A DNA stretch of 64,000 nucleotides. It comes from Rapana venosa (lineage: Eukaryota > Mollusca > Gastropoda > Neogastropoda > Muricidae). Made by a program: the position numbers and the translations under genes. Positions 24,486-37,440 of the stretch are shown in pieces. The DNA lies in NCBI GenBank assembly GCA_028751875.1, contig CM054165.1, positions 24,569,017 through 24,633,016 on the forward strand. Direction: 5' to 3'. The notes under the pieces are model-generated. The model was given only the letters and a program-made list of their open reading frames with translations, did no database searches and was not told the origin of the DNA. Positions within the stretch are counted from its first letter, which is position 1; every line of letters starts with the position of its first letter.

Positions 24486-27400
24486 AGACAACCCTGACAC
24501 AACCTGATTAGTGACAACTCTGCCACAACCTGCTAAGTGACAACTCTGACACAACTTGCTAAGTGACAACTCTGCCACAACCTGCTAAGTGACGACAACT
24601 CTGACACAACCTGCTAAGTGACGGACAACTCTGCCACAACTGCTAAGTGACGACAACTCTGACACACCTGCTAAGTGACGAAACTCTGCCACACCTGCTT
24701 ATGTGACGACAACTCTGACACACCTGAATAGTGACGACAACTCTGACACAACCTCCTAATGTGACGACACAAATCTGGACACAACCTGAATAGTTGACGA
24801 CACTGTTGACGACAAACTCTGACACAACCTGTTAGTGACGACAACTCTGAACAACCTGCTAAGTGACAACTCTGACACACCTGCTAAGTGACACTTGACA
24901 CAACCTGCTAAGTGAGACAACTCTGGACACAACCTGAATAATGACGACACTTGACACAACTCTGACACAACCATGCTAAGGTGCGACAACTCTGACCAAA
25001 CCTGCTAAGTGACGACAACTCTGACACAACCTGAATAATGTCGACAACTCTGAAACAACTCTGACACAACCTGTTAGTGACGACCAACTTGATCACACCA
25101 GCTAAGTGACGACAACTCTGACACAACCTGATTTTGTGACGCATCTCTGACACAACTCTGACACCAACCTGTATAAGTGAAAACTCTGACACAACCTGCT
25201 AAGTGACGACAACTCTGTCACACAATCCCTGAATAGTGACAACAACTCTGACACAACTGCTAAGTGACGACAACTCCGACACAAACCTGCTATGTGACGA
25301 CAATCTGACACCAACGATAGTGGACGACAACTTGACACAACCTGAATAGTGACGACAACTTGGACACAACCTGGAATTTGTGACGATCAACTCTGACACA
25401 ACTCTGACACAACATGAATAGTGACGACAAATCTGACACAACCTGAATAGTGACGACCAACTCTGGACAAACCTGAATAGTGACGGACAAACTCTGACAC
25501 AACTCTTGACACAACCTGAATAGTGACGACAAACTCTGACACAACCTGATAGTGACGACAAAACTCAGACACAACTCTGACACAACTGAAATTAGTGACG
25601 ACAACTCTGACCACAACTCTGACACTTCCGGCTAAGTGACGTCAAAACTCTGACACAACTGAATAGTGACGAAAAAAAACAAAAACCTTTCTTGGACACA
25701 ACTGAATAGTGACGCAACTCTGACACAACCTGCTAAGTGACGACAACTCTGACACAACGTGCTAGTGACGACAAACTTGACCCACAACTTCAGACACAAC
25801 CTGATAGTGACGACAACTCTGACACAACCTGGAATAGTGACGACAACTCTGACACAAACTGAATCGTGACGACAACTCTGACACAACTCTGACACAACCT
25901 GAATAGTGACGACAACCTCTGAACAACTTGACACAACCTGATAGTGAACAACAAACTCTGACACAAAACAGATGAGTTACAAACAACTCTGACACCAACT
26001 GAATAGTGACGACAACTTGAACAACCTGAATAGTGCAAAACTTGACACAACCTGGACTAGTGACAACAATTCTGACACAACTGAATAGTGACGACAAACT
26101 CTGACACAACCTAATAGTGACAACAAATCTGAACACAAACTGAATGAGTGACGAAACTCGGACACAAACCTGAATAGTGACGACAACTCTGACAAAACCT
26201 GAATAGTGACGAACAAACTCTGACACAACTCTGACACAACTGAATTTGTGACGGACAACTCTGGACACAACCTGAATTGTGACGACAACTCTGACACAAA
26301 TGATTAGTGACGACAACTCTGACACAACTCTGACTCAACCTGGAATAGTGACGACAACTCTGACACAACTGAATAGTGTCGACCAACTCGGAACAACCTG
26401 AAATAGTGCGACACTCTGAACAACTTGACACAACCTGCATAGTGACGACAACTCTGACACAAACTTGACATCACCTGAATAGGTGAAACAACTCAGACAC
26501 ACCCTGATAGTGACAACAACTCTGACACAAACCTAATAGTGACGACAACTTGACACAACCGGAATAGTGACAACAACTCTGATACACAACCTTGACTAGT
26601 GACAAACAACTCTGACACAACCTGAATAGATGACGCACAACTCTGAACAACCTGAAAGTGACAACAACTCTGACACCACTGAATAGTGACGACAACTCTG
26701 ACACAACTGAATAGTGGACGACAACTCTGACACAACCTGAATAGTGACGGACAACTCTGACAACAACTCTGACACAACTCTGGACACATCTTGGTAAGTG
26801 CCGACAACTCTGAACAACCTGATTAGGACGACAACTTGACCCGAACTCTGACACAACCTGACATAGTGACAAACTATGACACAAACATGCCTAAGTGACA
26901 AACCTCTGACACAACCTGCTAAGTGACGAAACTCTGGACACACTGCTAAGTTGACAACAACTCTGACACAACCTGAATAGTGACAACAACTCTGACACAA
27001 CCTGAATAGTGACGACAACTCTGACACAACCTGAATAGTGACAACAACTCTGACACAACCTGAATAGTGACAACAACTCTGACACAACCTGAATAGTGAC
27101 GACAACTCTGACACAACCTGAATAGTGACAACAACTCTGACACAACTTGGTAAGTGACGACAACTCTGACACAACCTGAATAGTGACGACAACTCTGACA
27201 CAACCTGAATAGTGACGACAACTCTGACACAACTCTGACACAACCTGAATAGTGACGACAACTCTGACACAACCTGAATAGTGACGACAACTCTGACACA
27301 ACCTGAATAGTGACGACAACTCTGACACAACTCTGACACAACCTGAATAGTGACGACAACTCTGACACAACCTGAATAGTGACGACAACTCTGACACAAC

Positions 27401-28215
27401 CTGAATAGTGACGACAACTCTGACACAACTCTGACACAACCTGAATAGTGACGACAACTCTGACACAACTCTGACACAACCTGAATAGTGACAACAACTC
27501 TGACACAACCTGAATAGTGACAACAACTCTGACACAACCTGAATAGTGACGACAACTCTGACACAACCTGAATAGTGACAACAACTCTGACACAACCTGA
27601 ATAGTGACAACAACTCTGACACAACCTGAATAGTGACGACAACTCTGACACAACCTGAATAGTGACAACAACTCTGACACAACCTGAATAGTGACAACTC
27701 TGACACAACCTGAATAGTGACGACAACTCTGACACAACCTGAATAGTGACGACAACTCTGACACAACTCTGACACAACTTGGTAAGTGACGACAACTCTG
27801 ACACAACCTGAATAGTGACGACAACTCTGACACAACTCTGACACAACCTGCTAAGTGACAACTCTGACACAACCTGCTAAGTGACAACTCTGACACAACC
27901 TGCTAAGTGACGACAACTCTGACACAACCTGCTAAGTGACGACAACTCTGACACAACCTGAATAGTGACGACAACTCTGACACAACCTGAATAGTGACGA
28001 CAACTCTGACACAACTCTGACACAACCTGCTAAGTGACAACAACTCTGACACAACCTGAATAGTGACGACAACTCTGACACAACCTGCTAAGTGACGACA
28101 ACTCTGACACAACCTGAATAGTGACGACAACTCTGACACAACCTGAATAGTGACGACAACTCTGACACAACCTGCTAAGTGACGACAACACTGACACAAC
28201 TTGCTAAGTGACAAG
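24486..28215. repeat. 29-bp satellite, copy B
   Basis: About 3.7 kb of the same 29-bp repeat as 8881-10937. 24486-26955 is irregular with many indels. 26956-28215 is nearly perfect and shows a higher-order pattern in which an extra ACTCTGACACA module is inserted in some monomers. The switch from noisy to clean is abrupt at the point where the match to copy A ends. Long minus-strand frames (up to 424 residues at 26596-27870) arise because the clean 29-bp unit has no stop in some phases; they are not genes. Confidence 0.95.
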
Positions 28216-28595
28216 TAAAGTGTATCACTTAGCACACACATCAGAGTAAAGCATCTTGTAGCTTTTTTCTTCTTTGTTAAGCAGTAAACTATATCATTTA
28301 GCATGCATAGCGCCTGTTTTCAAATAAAAGCATCTTGTAGTTTTGTCCTTTTTTTAAAAACAGTAAACATTATCATTTAGCATACATAGCGCCTGTTTTC
28401 AGATAAAAGCATCTTGTAGCTTTTTTCTTTATTTTTTTAAAAGCAGTAAACTATATCATTTAGCATGCATAGCGCCTGTTTTCAGATAAAAGCATCTGGT
28501 AGCTTTTTTCTTTATTTTTTTAAAAGCAGTAAACTATATCATTTAGCATGTATAGCGCCTGTTTTCAGAGAAAAGTATCAAGTAGCTAGCTGTTT
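28216..28595. repeat. 83-bp tandem repeat, copy B
   Basis: About 4.5 clean units with GCATGCATAGCGCCTGTTTT and AAAAGCATCTTGTAGC. Clean counterpart of 10938-11330. Confidence 0.93.
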
Positions 28596-28775
28596 TGCTT
28601 TTTGGACGTGTTCAGAGACTGACCTGCTGGTGACAGTGTGATTACAAGCTGATGATCTACTTGTACCTGAAGCTGCTGAAACTATCGACTCCTGCAGATT
28701 TCTCACACCTACTTTAAGAGCATGAAAGTATGCTTCTGTCTAAGAAAGTTAGTGTTGGGAAACTTCAATTTTAGA

Positions 28776-28777
<2 letters not shown>

Positions 28778-28827
<50 letters not shown>
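28778..28827. repeat. (GT)n microsatellite
   Basis: About 50 bases of pure GT followed by GCACGCGCGCG. Counterpart of 11517-11565. Confidence 0.95.
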
Positions 28828-29140
28828 ACGCGCGCGCTAAAGCTCGCGCATGCGTGTATTATCTATACATATGTGCTTGCGTGCACCAACACTTCGCGAA
28901 AAAAAACCTTGTGCATGCACCTACCTTGTAATCGGGAACCCTTACCCATCATGTTTGGAAAGCTGGCTGGTTTGACAGGGAAAGTTCATACAAAAGAACC
29001 AGTATACGTGCTCCTTAACTTCACGCAAAGGCCAACTGGCCCACCTTCTAATTCCAGACTGTCACTTTTTTCTTGATTTTCTTTCATCTACATAAAAAAA
29101 GTACAATAGCTAGGGGGAAACTATGCGCCTTTCAAACTGG

Positions 29141-29141
<1 letters not shown>

Positions 29142-29208
<67 letters not shown>
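29142..29208. repeat. (GT)n microsatellite
   Basis: About 66 bases of pure GT followed by a G-rich stretch. Confidence 0.97.
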
Positions 29209-29216
<8 letters not shown>

Positions 29217-29523
29217 GGGGTGAGGGTGGGTGTTTACAGCAGAGCTGCGTTTTAATTTTTGTTTCTTCATTTTTCTTTTGCTTTTTAGAACAAAGCTCCA
29301 TTTTTATGTTTTGTTTCTTCAATTTTTTTGTGTAGAAGAAGACTACTTTTTATCTTTTTTTTTAATAGAAAAAGGCTACGTTTTTATGTTTGTTTCTTTT
29401 TTTTATAATAGTTTTTAGAGCAAAGCAGACATGAAAATATTTGATTCTTCATTTTTTTAGAAAAGGTACGTTTTAATTTTTTTATTTTTTTATTTTTTTG
29501 TTCTTCTAGTTTGTAAGTAGTTT

Positions 29524-29524
<1 letters not shown>
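29209..29524. other. T-rich degenerate tandem sequence
   Basis: Several T-rich units of about 45-55 bases with TTTTAGAACAAAGC-like and TTTTTATGTTTTGTTTCTTC-like segments. It looks like a small decayed tandem repeat. No gene. Confidence 0.5.
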
Positions 29525-29578
<54 letters not shown>

Positions 29579-29590
29579 TGTGTGTGTTTG
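29525..29590. repeat. (GT)n microsatellite
   Basis: Nearly pure GT, adjoining the 3' tail of the SINE that follows. Confidence 0.95.
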
Positions 29591-29960
29591 ATTTTTTTTT
29601 TATTTATTTATTTTATTCTTTTATTTTATTCTTTTATTTCGAGGATAATGGAATAAGCACTCATGTGCTTTTTTCATGCAGTCGCCGTGTGTATGCATTT
29701 GTGTAAATTTTGTCATCAGTTCCGACCAGCACACAATGGCCTACTCTTTCGAAAAGCGGAACGGGTTTTAACGTGTGCGCAAGATGTTCTGTGTGCGTTC
29801 GCACACGGGACCTCGGTTTATAGTATCATCCTAAGGACTTTTGGGAAGAGTGGAGTCTGCACATGTTAACTCCAGAGGAAAAATCCTCTTGAACGGCAAT
29901 CGAACTCGGGTCAGCAGATCACGAGCGCATCACGCTAACCACCAGGCTATCCGGTCCCCC
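29591..29960 (-). mobile_element. SINE-A, nearly full length, tRNA-headed
   Basis: On the minus strand, the head at 29960-29890 carries an A-box-like TAGCCTGGTGGTTAGCGTG and a B-box-like GAGTTCGATTGCC. Then follows the shared core (GGATGATACTATAAACCGAG, near 29835), CGCACACGTTAAAACCCGTT and CCGCTTTTCGAAAGAGTAGG, then TGCTTATTCCATTATCCTCG and an (AATAAA)-rich tail at 29640-29591. RNA polymerase III boxes plus an A/T-rich tail define a tRNA-derived SINE. Related copies lie at 8060, 30590, 36310, 50160, 57450 and 59600. Confidence 0.85.
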
Positions 29961-29967
29961 GTGTTGT

Positions 29968-29970
29968 GGT

Positions 29971-30035
<65 letters not shown>

Positions 30036-30067
30036 TTTGTGTGTGTGTGTGTGTGTGTATGTGTGTT
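29968..30067. repeat. (GT)n microsatellite
   Basis: About 100 bases of GT with two short interruptions, immediately upstream of the SINE-A head. Confidence 0.95.
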
Positions 30068-30369
30068 CTTTTCCTGGTTCTGATATCACTGTAGGGGGAA
30101 TTGAAAAATCATGAACTGAAAGAACTAACCACTCCCCTAAATACCAAATCCAAGCTACTAACAACGTTGCCTATCCATAATGTAGGCTTGGACTTTGTCA
30201 GCTTCAAGAGGGAGTGAGGCAGTGACATCTTTCCTGGTCTTCTGTACTCTCTTTGTTTTTCAGTTTAAGCCCAATGTAGTTTTTCATCTGCCCGCCATTT
30301 GTCTGAGAAAGTATGGGGAGACTGGCTGGTTAGAGTAGTGGAACATAATAATTACTGTTATTGCGCGCG
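30068..30369. other. No recognisable feature
   Basis: Unique sequence. I see no gene, repeat core or pol III box. Confidence 0.5.
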
Positions 30370-30424
30370 CGCATTGTGTGTTGCATGTGTGTGTGTGTGT
30401 GTGTTGTGTGTGTGTGTGTGTGTG

Positions 30425-30457
<33 letters not shown>

Positions 30458-30560
30458 AGTGAGTGAGTGGGGGATAGGGGGGTAGAGTAGTGGAATATAA
30501 TATTGTTAGTTGTGTGTGTGTGTGTGGTGTGTGTGCTTCTGTGTTTCTGTGTGTGTGTTT
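30370..30560. repeat. Interrupted (GT)n
   Basis: Two GT tracts separated by about 50 bases containing GTGAGTGAGTGAG. Confidence 0.9.
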
Positions 30561-30574
30561 CTGTGTGTTATTTT

Positions 30575-30700
30575 ATTTATTTATCATATTCTTTTCTTTC
30601 AATTGATGATGATGGAATAAGCACTTATGTGCTCCCCCCCCCCCCTACATTCAGTCTCTGTGTGCGTCGCGCGTGTGTGTACCACCATGCCTGCATATAC
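30575..30700 (-). mobile_element. SINE-A 3' fragment
   Basis: Contains GATGATGGAATAAGCACTTA followed by TGTGCT, a C-run and the CAGTCTCTGTGTGCG segment, as in the 3' part of the copy at 29591-29960. Only the tail-proximal third is present. Confidence 0.65.
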
Positions 30701-30794
30701 GGGAAAGTCTGACTGTAAAAATAAAAGCACATACTGATCTGAATCTGTGTGTTTCCCTAGAAAAACCAAAGAAACGGAAAGGTAAAGAAGGCCG

Positions 30795-31226
30795 CTAGGT
30801 CAGGTGAATAAATCAATGCATTATTAACATGAACAGCCTAGGTCAGGTGAATAAATCAATGCATTATTAACATGAACAGCCTAGGTCAGGTGAATAAATC
30901 AATGCATTATTAACATGAACAGCCTAGGTCAGGTGAATAAATCAATGCATTATTAACATGAACAGCCTAGGTCAGGTGAATAAATCAATGCATTATCAAC
31001 ATGAACAGCCTAGGTCAGGTGAATAAATCAATGCATTATCACCATGAACAGCCTAGGTCAGGTGAATAAATCAATGCATTATTAACATGAACAGCCTAGG
31101 TCAGGTGAATAAATCAATGCATTATTAACATGAACAGCCTAGGTCAGGTGAATAAATCAATGCATTATTAACATGAACAGCCTAGGTCAGGTGGATAAAT
31201 CAATGCATTATTAACATGAACAGCCT
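30795..31226. repeat. 43-bp tandem repeat, ten copies
   Basis: Ten nearly identical 43-bp monomers starting CTAGGTCAGGTGAATAAATC and containing GCATTATTAACATGAACAG. Very homogeneous, so recently amplified. Confidence 0.97.
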
Positions 31227-31289
31227 CCAGCAAACACAGCACACACAACACAACGGCTTTCCTTTCTCAGAACAGACGGAATTTTCATG

Positions 31290-32225
31290 TAGTATACATT
31301 TGGCTTATGTAGAACGGTGAATTATCTAGAATACAGTATACATTTGGCTTATGAAGAATACTGAATTATCTAGAATATAGTATACAGTTGGCTATGTAGA
31401 ATACTGAATTATCTAGAATACAGTATACATCTGGCTTATGTAGAACGTTGAATTATCTAGAATACAGTATACATTTGACTTATGTAGAATACTGAATTAT
31501 CTAGAATACAGTATACAGTTGGCTATGTAGAATACTGAATTACCTAGAATACAGTATGCAGTTGGGTATGTAGAATATTGAATTATCTAGAATACGGTAT
31601 ACAGTTGGCTATGTAGAATACTGAATTATCTAGAATGCAGTATACAGTTGGCTATGTAGAATACTGAATTATCTAGAATGCAGTATACAGTTGGCTATGT
31701 AGAATACTGAATTATCTAGAATACAGTATACATTTGGATTATGTAGAACGTTGAATTATCTAGAATACAGTATACACTTGGCTATGTAGAATACTGAATT
31801 ATCTAGAATACAGTATACAGTTGGCTATGTAGAATATTGAATTATCTAGAATACAGTATACAGTTGGCTATATTGAATATTGAATTATCTACAATACATT
31901 ATACATTTGGCTTATGTAGAATATTGAATTATCTAGAAAACAGTTGGCTATATAGAATATTGAATTATCTACAATACAGTATACAGTTGGCTTATTTAGA
32001 ATGTCGCGTTGTTTAGAATGCAGTATGCATTTGGTTTATTCAGAATGTTGAGTTATCTAGAATACAGTATACAGATGGTTTCTTTATAATATTTGAATAA
32101 TCTAGAATGCAGTATACATTTGGCTTATTCAGAATATTTGAATCATCTAGAATGCAGTATACATTTAGCTTATTTAGAATGTTTAAATAGTTGAGAATGT
32201 AGTATACAACTGATTTATTGCAAAG
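31290..32225. repeat. 43-44-bp tandem repeat, about 21 copies
   Basis: Monomers contain TGAATTATCTAGAATACAGT and ATACAGTTGGC(T)TATGTAGAA. Divergence increases toward the right end. Unrelated in sequence to the preceding 43-bp array although the period is the same. Confidence 0.95.
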
Positions 32226-32547
32226 TTTTGCATCATAAAAAAAGTACAACATAGAAGTACGACTTTAAAAATGGCGTGATGTAAAGTAAAGATGTTAATT
32301 AAAAAAAATCTTCATCAACTGAAAACACGAAAAATAAGTGAGGCTTTTTCTTCTTAAAAAACAACAAAAACACGAGGGGAAAACCATGTATACAGATATT
32401 GTCTTGGTCACAAAGACACTTACCAATACACCATTAGCAAACCTGAATATTAATGAGATCAAGGAACTGAGAGCTTACAGAGAGCATTGGGTTCAGTTTT
32501 GTTCTAGAACAAAATAATATTGTAACTGGGGAAAAAAGCTCTACCTT
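32226..32547. other. No recognisable feature
   Basis: AT-rich unique sequence. Nothing coding is seen. Confidence 0.5.
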
Positions 32548-32570
32548 CAATGTGTGTGGTGTGTGTGTGT

Positions 32571-32616
<46 letters not shown>

Positions 32617-32622
32617 CGTGCG
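32548..32622. repeat. (GT)n microsatellite
   Basis: GT repeats with GTG breaks, followed by GCGTGCGTGCGC. Confidence 0.93.
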
Positions 32623-32751
32623 CTCGCAGTCCCCTTGTGGATGCGCACATGTGCATGGTCACACGCATTTGGGGCTTGTGTTTGATAAGTTCTTCATACT
32701 TTAACTGAATCTTCACTGCAATTTTTATGTGAATTGGTGAATTTTTTAAAA

Positions 32752-34804
32752 ATTCTAGTACTTGTGGGATATTTTTTTCATTCAAGTACAGACAGAATTT
32801 TTTTCCATTCAAGTACAGACGGAATCTTTTTTCCATTCAAGTACAGACGGAATCTTTTTTCCATTCAAGTACAGACAGAATCTTTTCTTTTTCACGTTCT
32901 AGTATAGACGGATTTTTAAAGTTCTAGTATAGACGTTATATTTTGTTATTCTAATACAGGCGGAATTTTCTTTCATGCTAGAACAGAGATAGTCTTTTTT
33001 CCATTCTAGTGAAAACATCAAAAGAAAACAAAAGAAGAAACATATGTTGTTCGTTATTGTTTTTTTTCATTCTAGGACAGAAAAAACCTTTCTTCCATTC
33101 TGGAACAGAGAGAATCTGTTTTCGTTCTAGAGCTGAGAGAATATGTTTTCAATTTAGAACTGAGAGAACATTTTTCATTTTAGAACAGATAAAATCTTCT
33201 TTTTTAAATTCTAAACAGAATCTTTTCTTTTTTATTCTAGAACAGACGGAATCTGTTTTCATTCCAGAGCGAATCGTTTTTCAGTTTAGAGCAGATACAT
33301 TTCTTTTCATTCTCGAACAAACGGAAATTGTTGTCATTCTAGAACAGAGAAAAACCTTATTTCATTCTAGAACATGCAGAAATGTGTTTCGCTTTAGAAC
33401 GGATACAATTTGTTTTCATTCTTAAACAGACGGGATTTTTTTTCATTCTAGAAGAAAGAGCATCGTTTTTCATTCTTGAACAGACGGGATCTTTTTTCAT
33501 TCTAGAAGAAAGAGCATACTTTTTCATTTTAGAACAAACACAATCTTTTTCATTCTAGTACAGACAGAATTATTGTTTTCAGACTAAGAGAGACAAAAAA
33601 AATGTCACCCTGGAACAGCGAACTTCCTATTTCAATTTAGAACAAAGAGAACATTTCTTCGTTCCATGATAGAAAGAATCCTTCTTCGTTCTAGAACAGA
33701 CGGATTTGGAAAAAAATATTCTAGAACAGAGAGAATCTTTTTTCATTCTAGTAGAAACGGAATCTTTTTTTCATTCAAGTACAAAAGGAATCTTTTTCAC
33801 CCTAGAATAGTGAAGTTTTTTCTTTATTAAAAATCCACAGAAAATCTTTCTTCGTTCTAGAATACAGAGAATCTTTTTCCATTCTAGAAAAGGAAAAATC
33901 CTTCTTCACTCTAGAACAGGCAGAATCTTTTTCCATTCTAGAAAAGGAAAAATCCTTCTTCACTCTAGAACAGGCAGAATCTTTTTCCATTCTAGAAAAG
34001 GAAAAATCCTTCTTCACTCTAGAACAGGCAGAATCTTTTTCATTCTACAACAGACAGAATTCTTTTCCATTCTACAACAGACAGAATCTTTTTCATTCTA
34101 CAACAGACAGAATCTTTTTCATTCTACAACAGACAGAATCCTTTTTAAATTTACGCAAAGAACTTTTTTTTATTCTAAAAAAAGACAAAAACTTTTTATT
34201 TTCAACGGAAGAATCCCTTTTTCCCTTCTCAACAACAGAATTTTTTCATTCACAACAGCAGAATCTTTTTCATTCTACAACAAAAAAAATCATTTTCATT
34301 TCACAGCAACAAACTTTTTCATTTACAACAGACGAATCCTTTTCAATTTGTACAAAAACAAATTTTTTTCATTCTAAAACGACAAATCTTTTTTATTCAC
34401 AACAGACAAATCTTTTTCATTCACAACGGACAAAACTTTTTCCATTCTAAACAACGAATCTTTTTCTTCAAACAACAGAATTTTTTTCATCTACAACACA
34501 AAATTTTTTTCTTTCTACAACGCAGAATTTTTCATTCTACAACAGACAGAATCTTTTTCATTCTACAACAGACAGAATCCTTTTCAATTCTACAGCAGAC
34601 AGAATCTTTTTCATTCTACAACAGACAGAATCTTTTTCATTCTACAACGGACAGAATCTTTTTCATTCTACAACAGACAGAATCTTTTTCATTCTACAAC
34701 GGACAGAATCCTTTTCTATTCTACAACAGGCTGAATCATTAAAAAAAAAAATTCTAAAACACATGGATTTTTTAAATTTCATGGTAAAACATACGGATTC
34801 TCTG

Positions 34805-34901
<97 letters not shown>

Positions 34902-36150
34902 TTATTCATTTATTTATTTATTTATTTATATATAATCATAGAAGAGACCGACGGACTCTTTTTTAAAATTCAATTCTAGAACAGACCGATTAGAAAAAAT
35001 CTAGAACAGACGGAATCTTATTTTTTATTTAATTCTATAACAAAAGAAATATTCTTTATTTTAATCCTATAACAGGCGGAATCCTTTTTTTCGTTTAGTT
35101 CTAGAACAGACGGAATTTTCGCTTTAATTCTAGAACAGACAGAATTTAATTAATTATTCAATTCTAGAACAAACGGAATCTCTCTTTTTCTTTTTAATTC
35201 TAGAACAGAAGGAATTTTTCAAAATTAAAACTAGAACAGACGGAATTAAAAAAAAAATTCTAGAACAGAATGGAATTTTCTTTTTGATTCTAGAACAGAC
35301 GATTAAAAAAACCTTAATTCTAGAACAGACGGAATGCTCTCTTTAATTCTAGGACAGACGATTAAAAATTTTTTTCTAACATAGACAGTATCTTTTTTGT
35401 TTATTAAATTCTAGAACAGACGGAATCTTTTAAAAAAATAATTCTAGAACAGACAGAATTTTCTGTTTAATTCTAGAATAGACAGAATTTTTCAATATTT
35501 TTTAATTCTAGAACAGACGGAATTTTCTTTTTAATTCTAAAGCAGACGGAATCTTTGTTCTCTTCTTCCATTAAATTCTAGCACAGACGGAATTTTTAAA
35601 AATTAAATCTAGAACAGAATGGAATTTTCTTTTTGATTCTAAAACAGACGAATTTTTAAAAATGTCATTCTAGAACAGACGGAATGTTCTTTTTAATTCT
35701 AGGACAGACGAATTTAAAAAAAATCTAAAATAGACAGTATCATTTTTTGTTTATTTAATTCTAGAACAGACGGAATTTTCTTTTTTAATTCTAGAACGGA
35801 CGAAATCTTTTTTTGAAACTTAATTCTATAACAGACAGATTAAAAAAAATAATTCTAGAGCAGACGGAATCTTTTTTTTATTAAAAAAATTAATTCTAGA
35901 ACAGATGGAATCTTTTTCAATCAAGAACACAGGTAGCCTTTATCAACTGAAAACAGAAGAAGAAACTGACATTTTTTTATATTCTAGAACAGACCTCGTC
36001 TTCATCAGCTGAAGAAGACAAGACCAAGGAAAATAAACACCGATGACATTTATTCTAGAACTGACTTCTTTTCTATCAGCCAAACACCTAAAAAAGAAAC
36101 TGGTGTAGTTCATTCCGGAATAGACATAATCTTCATCAAGTGCAGACAGA
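32752..36150. repeat. TTCTAGAA satellite (about 26-30 bp monomer)
   Basis: About 3.4 kb of tandem units with the pattern ATTCTAGAACAGACGGAATC plus a T-rich run of variable length. Subtypes are visible: 33860-34030 has a 54-bp two-unit repeat, 34040-34735 has ATTCTACAACAGACAGAATC, and 34970-36060 has the palindromic ATTCTAGAACAGACGGAATC, with 18 exact TTCTAGAA by my count. A stretch at 34190-34530 is indel-rich. No coding. Confidence 0.93.
34817..34930. repeat. (TA)n-(TTTA)n microsatellite inside the satellite
   Basis: About 80 bases of TA followed by ATTT repeats, splitting the array. Its borders lack target-site duplications that I can see. Confidence 0.95.
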
Positions 36151-36262
36151 ATTAGAAAAGGATTCATCATTCTTAAAACAGGCATGGGGGCAGGAAAGCC
36201 TGCACTGGATTTGACAGCCCCGGATGGAGAAGCCACCATAGAGACCGACGCCCATTCAAGGG

Positions 36263-36278
36263 AGGGGGGGGGGGGGGG
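36263..36278. repeat. Poly(G) tract
   Basis: About 15 G just 5' of a SINE-A fragment, as at 8018-8046. Confidence 0.85.
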
Positions 36279-36304
36279 TTACCCTAGAGTCAACATCAAC
36301 ACTG

Positions 36305-36425
36305 ATTCCACTCTCCCTCGAAACATCGGATGAGCCAATAAACAGAGGACATGTGTGTGAATGCACACAGAACATTTTGCTCACACGTTAGAACCCGTTC
36401 TGCCTTTCAGGAGAATAGGCCCCAT
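36305..36425 (+). mobile_element. SINE-A body fragment
   Basis: Shared core (CATCGGATGAGCCAATAAAC), then GCACACAGAACATTTTGC, CACACGTTAGAACCCGTTCT and CAGGAGAATAGGCC. Same order as 8060-8178. Head and tail are missing. Confidence 0.7.
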
Positions 36426-37199
36426 TCCTGCCAGTAGAAGAAGCATGCGAGAAGGAGAAGAAGAAGAAGGCAGACAGGCAGAGAGATAGACACTGAGATG
36501 GAGAAAAGTGGAGAGGAATGGAGTAAAGCAGACAGAGATAGAGACATCGACACAGACAGACAGACAAAACAGACATACAAACACAGTGACAGAAACACTC
36601 ACACTCCGAGAAACGTTTAGTGTGTTGTAGACGAGTAAGGCTCATTAAAATTCAGTTCTAAAATTCATTTGCAATTCAATTCAATCTGACTGGCTTCATT
36701 AACTGCAAGGATGAAAATCTCTCCATAAAAACACTACGTAAATGAAAAATAAGGAGCTTTAGAAAGACTTGTGACAACTGATGGCTTAAGTTAATGAAGA
36801 TTGGCAGAAAAATGTCCAATGAACAAATAGGTGAATAAATGAATTAATAAATTTTAAACAGAAAAGGAAATGGATAGATAAGTAGTCCAGTTAGAAACAT
36901 GATTAAGTACACAAAAGAGACAGGTAAACAGAGCAAGAAAGGAATAAAAAAAAGTAGCAACAACAGAGATACAATAAGCTTACATAGACTATGTAAAGAA
37001 GAAAGAAAGAAGAATGTTAACACAAACTGAATAGATGATAAATAGATGAATACACTTTTATAGAAAAATCACTTTAAAGAGACATGACTTGACAAACTTA
37101 TCAATAAGATCAGCACATTAAGTAAGTAGCAAAATAAGTAAACAAGCAAGCACGCATGTCAATAAGTAAGTAATAAACGATTGCATAAATGACAGAAAC
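36426..37199. other. No recognisable feature; purine-rich then A-rich
   Basis: A GA/GACA-rich stretch (36440-36600) and then A-rich unique sequence. The minus-strand frames here (Cys/Ser/Leu-rich) follow the composition. Confidence 0.55.
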
Positions 37200-37440
37200 A
37201 GATGACTTGGATCGGTGGTCAAGAGGACCTGACTGGCGAAAAGCGATTCGTGGCGGGTTCGATTCCCGTAAGAAGGAAAGTTCTCTCCGAGTTCCCTTAC
37301 CGGGCAGGGTGTGTAGCGCCTGGTCTTCCCCTCCCGTGCTTGTTGTTCACTGGGCAGGAGGTCTGCCCGCTGCTGGCCTCTACCCACACAGTCCACCTTC
37401 AGAGCAGCTCCTTTTTTGTACATGATGTTCGTGTTTCCGT
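37200..37440 (+). mobile_element. tRNA-headed SINE (family C), plus strand
   Basis: A degenerate A box at 37208-37225 (TGGATCGGTGGTCAAGAGG) and an exact B box GGTTCGATTCC at 37256-37266. The body carries GGGCAGGAGGTCTGCCCGCT and CCACCTTCAGAGCAGCTC, which recur at 43905-44010. The 3' end is unclear because it abuts the oppositely oriented element that follows. Confidence 0.65.

Noticed and set aside
26596..27870. Open frame of 424 codons on the minus strand
   Set aside because: It is a straight translation of the 29-bp satellite, which lacks stops in that phase; other frames in the array are equally long.
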